Assembly (NCBI GenBank): GCA_020048795.1
Contig: JAIFMA010000191.1
Location: forward strand, 1-6,046
Direction: 5' to 3'
DNA: 6,046 nt
DNA from: Rhodoferax sp.
Lineage (GTDB): Bacteria > Pseudomonadota > Gammaproteobacteria > Burkholderiales > Burkholderiaceae_C
Below the pieces are notes generated by a model that was not told the DNA's origin, did not search any database, and was given only the letters and a program-made list of their open reading frames with translations. The position numbers were made by a program, and so were the translations under genes. Below are positions 5,931 through 6,046 of this stretch, piece after piece; within the stretch, counting starts at the first letter, position 1, and each line of letters starts with the position of its first letter.

Positions 5931-6046
5931 ATGAACTCTATCCAAATCGGTGTGCTGATGGGCTCCAGCTCAGACTGGGACACCCTGCAACACGCAGTCC
6001 ACATTCTCCAACAGTTCGGCATTACCCACGAAGCACGGGTGGTGTC
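5931..6046 (+). CDS. purE: N5-carboxyaminoimidazole ribonucleotide mutase, 3'-truncated by window edge
   Basis: PurE (class I) converts N5-CAIR, made by PurK, to CAIR, the substrate that PurC then uses; it acts in the cytoplasm as an oligomer. Only 38 codons are visible, reading MNSIQIGVLMGSSSDWDTLQ and onward to HEARVV at the edge. The MGSxSDW nucleotide-binding loop near residue 10 is diagnostic of PurE, and the spacing to the HILQQFGITHEARV helix-strand is normal. The ATG at 5931 has no strong Shine-Dalgarno sequence, only CGGGC just before it. purK would be expected to follow outside the window. It is divergent from the cnoX-like gene and therefore has its own promoter, separate from purC. 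Confidence 0.95.
   Translation, partial: MNSIQIGVLMGSSSDWDTLQHAVHILQQFGITHEARVV

Noticed and set aside
5850..5945. 32-codon N-terminal extension of the cnoX-like protein
   Set aside because: It runs across the purE start codon and has no thioredoxin similarity, while MIDVT at 5849 is the normal family N-terminus.

Overview
This window looks like chromosomal DNA of a betaproteobacterium, most likely family Comamonadaceae (Rhodoferax/Polaromonas-like). The reasons are the high-GC codon usage, the purC and purE genes at the two ends, and two copies of a dispersed repeat whose core resembles, from memory, the short intergenic repeats common in that family. The genus cannot be fixed without a search.

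Layout. The left edge holds the C-terminal ~260 codons of purC (SAICAR synthetase, + strand). A 162-bp gap follows, starting with the first repeat copy, which abuts the purC stop. Next is a remnant of a DJ-1/PfpI-family gene (+): the first ~71 codons are recognisable, then family similarity stops at about 1160 and the frame runs antisense into the next gene. That next gene (-) is an AraC-family activator resembling EutR, the ethanolamine-utilisation regulator. It is divergent, across a 145-bp control region, from an APC-superfamily amino acid/amine permease (+), whose 3' end overlaps by 8 bp an NAD-type short-chain dehydrogenase (SDR, +). A 180-bp gap without a convincing gene separates the SDR from a convergent cnoX/ybbN-like chaperedoxin gene (-). 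The second repeat copy lies inside the cnoX-like gene, in frame. That gene is divergent, over 81 bp, from purE, whose first 38 codons close the window.

How the genes fit together. purC and purE act in de novo purine synthesis and are commonly close neighbours in related bacteria; here about 5.1 kb separates them. The regulator, permease and SDR form a compact unit with the layout of a small substrate-inducible catabolic module: sensor/activator, importer, oxidoreductase. The EutR-like regulator hints at an amine or amino-alcohol inducer, but no ethanolamine ammonia-lyase genes are present, so the substrate is unknown. The broken DJ-1-like gene beside this unit suggests a rearrangement or insertion removed its 3' part. 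The chaperedoxin is a housekeeping proteostasis protein.

No tRNA, rRNA, CRISPR array, transposase or phage gene was seen. The most interesting points are the uncharacterised regulator-permease-dehydrogenase module, the truncation junction with its nested hairpin, and the repeat copy that is part of a coding sequence.
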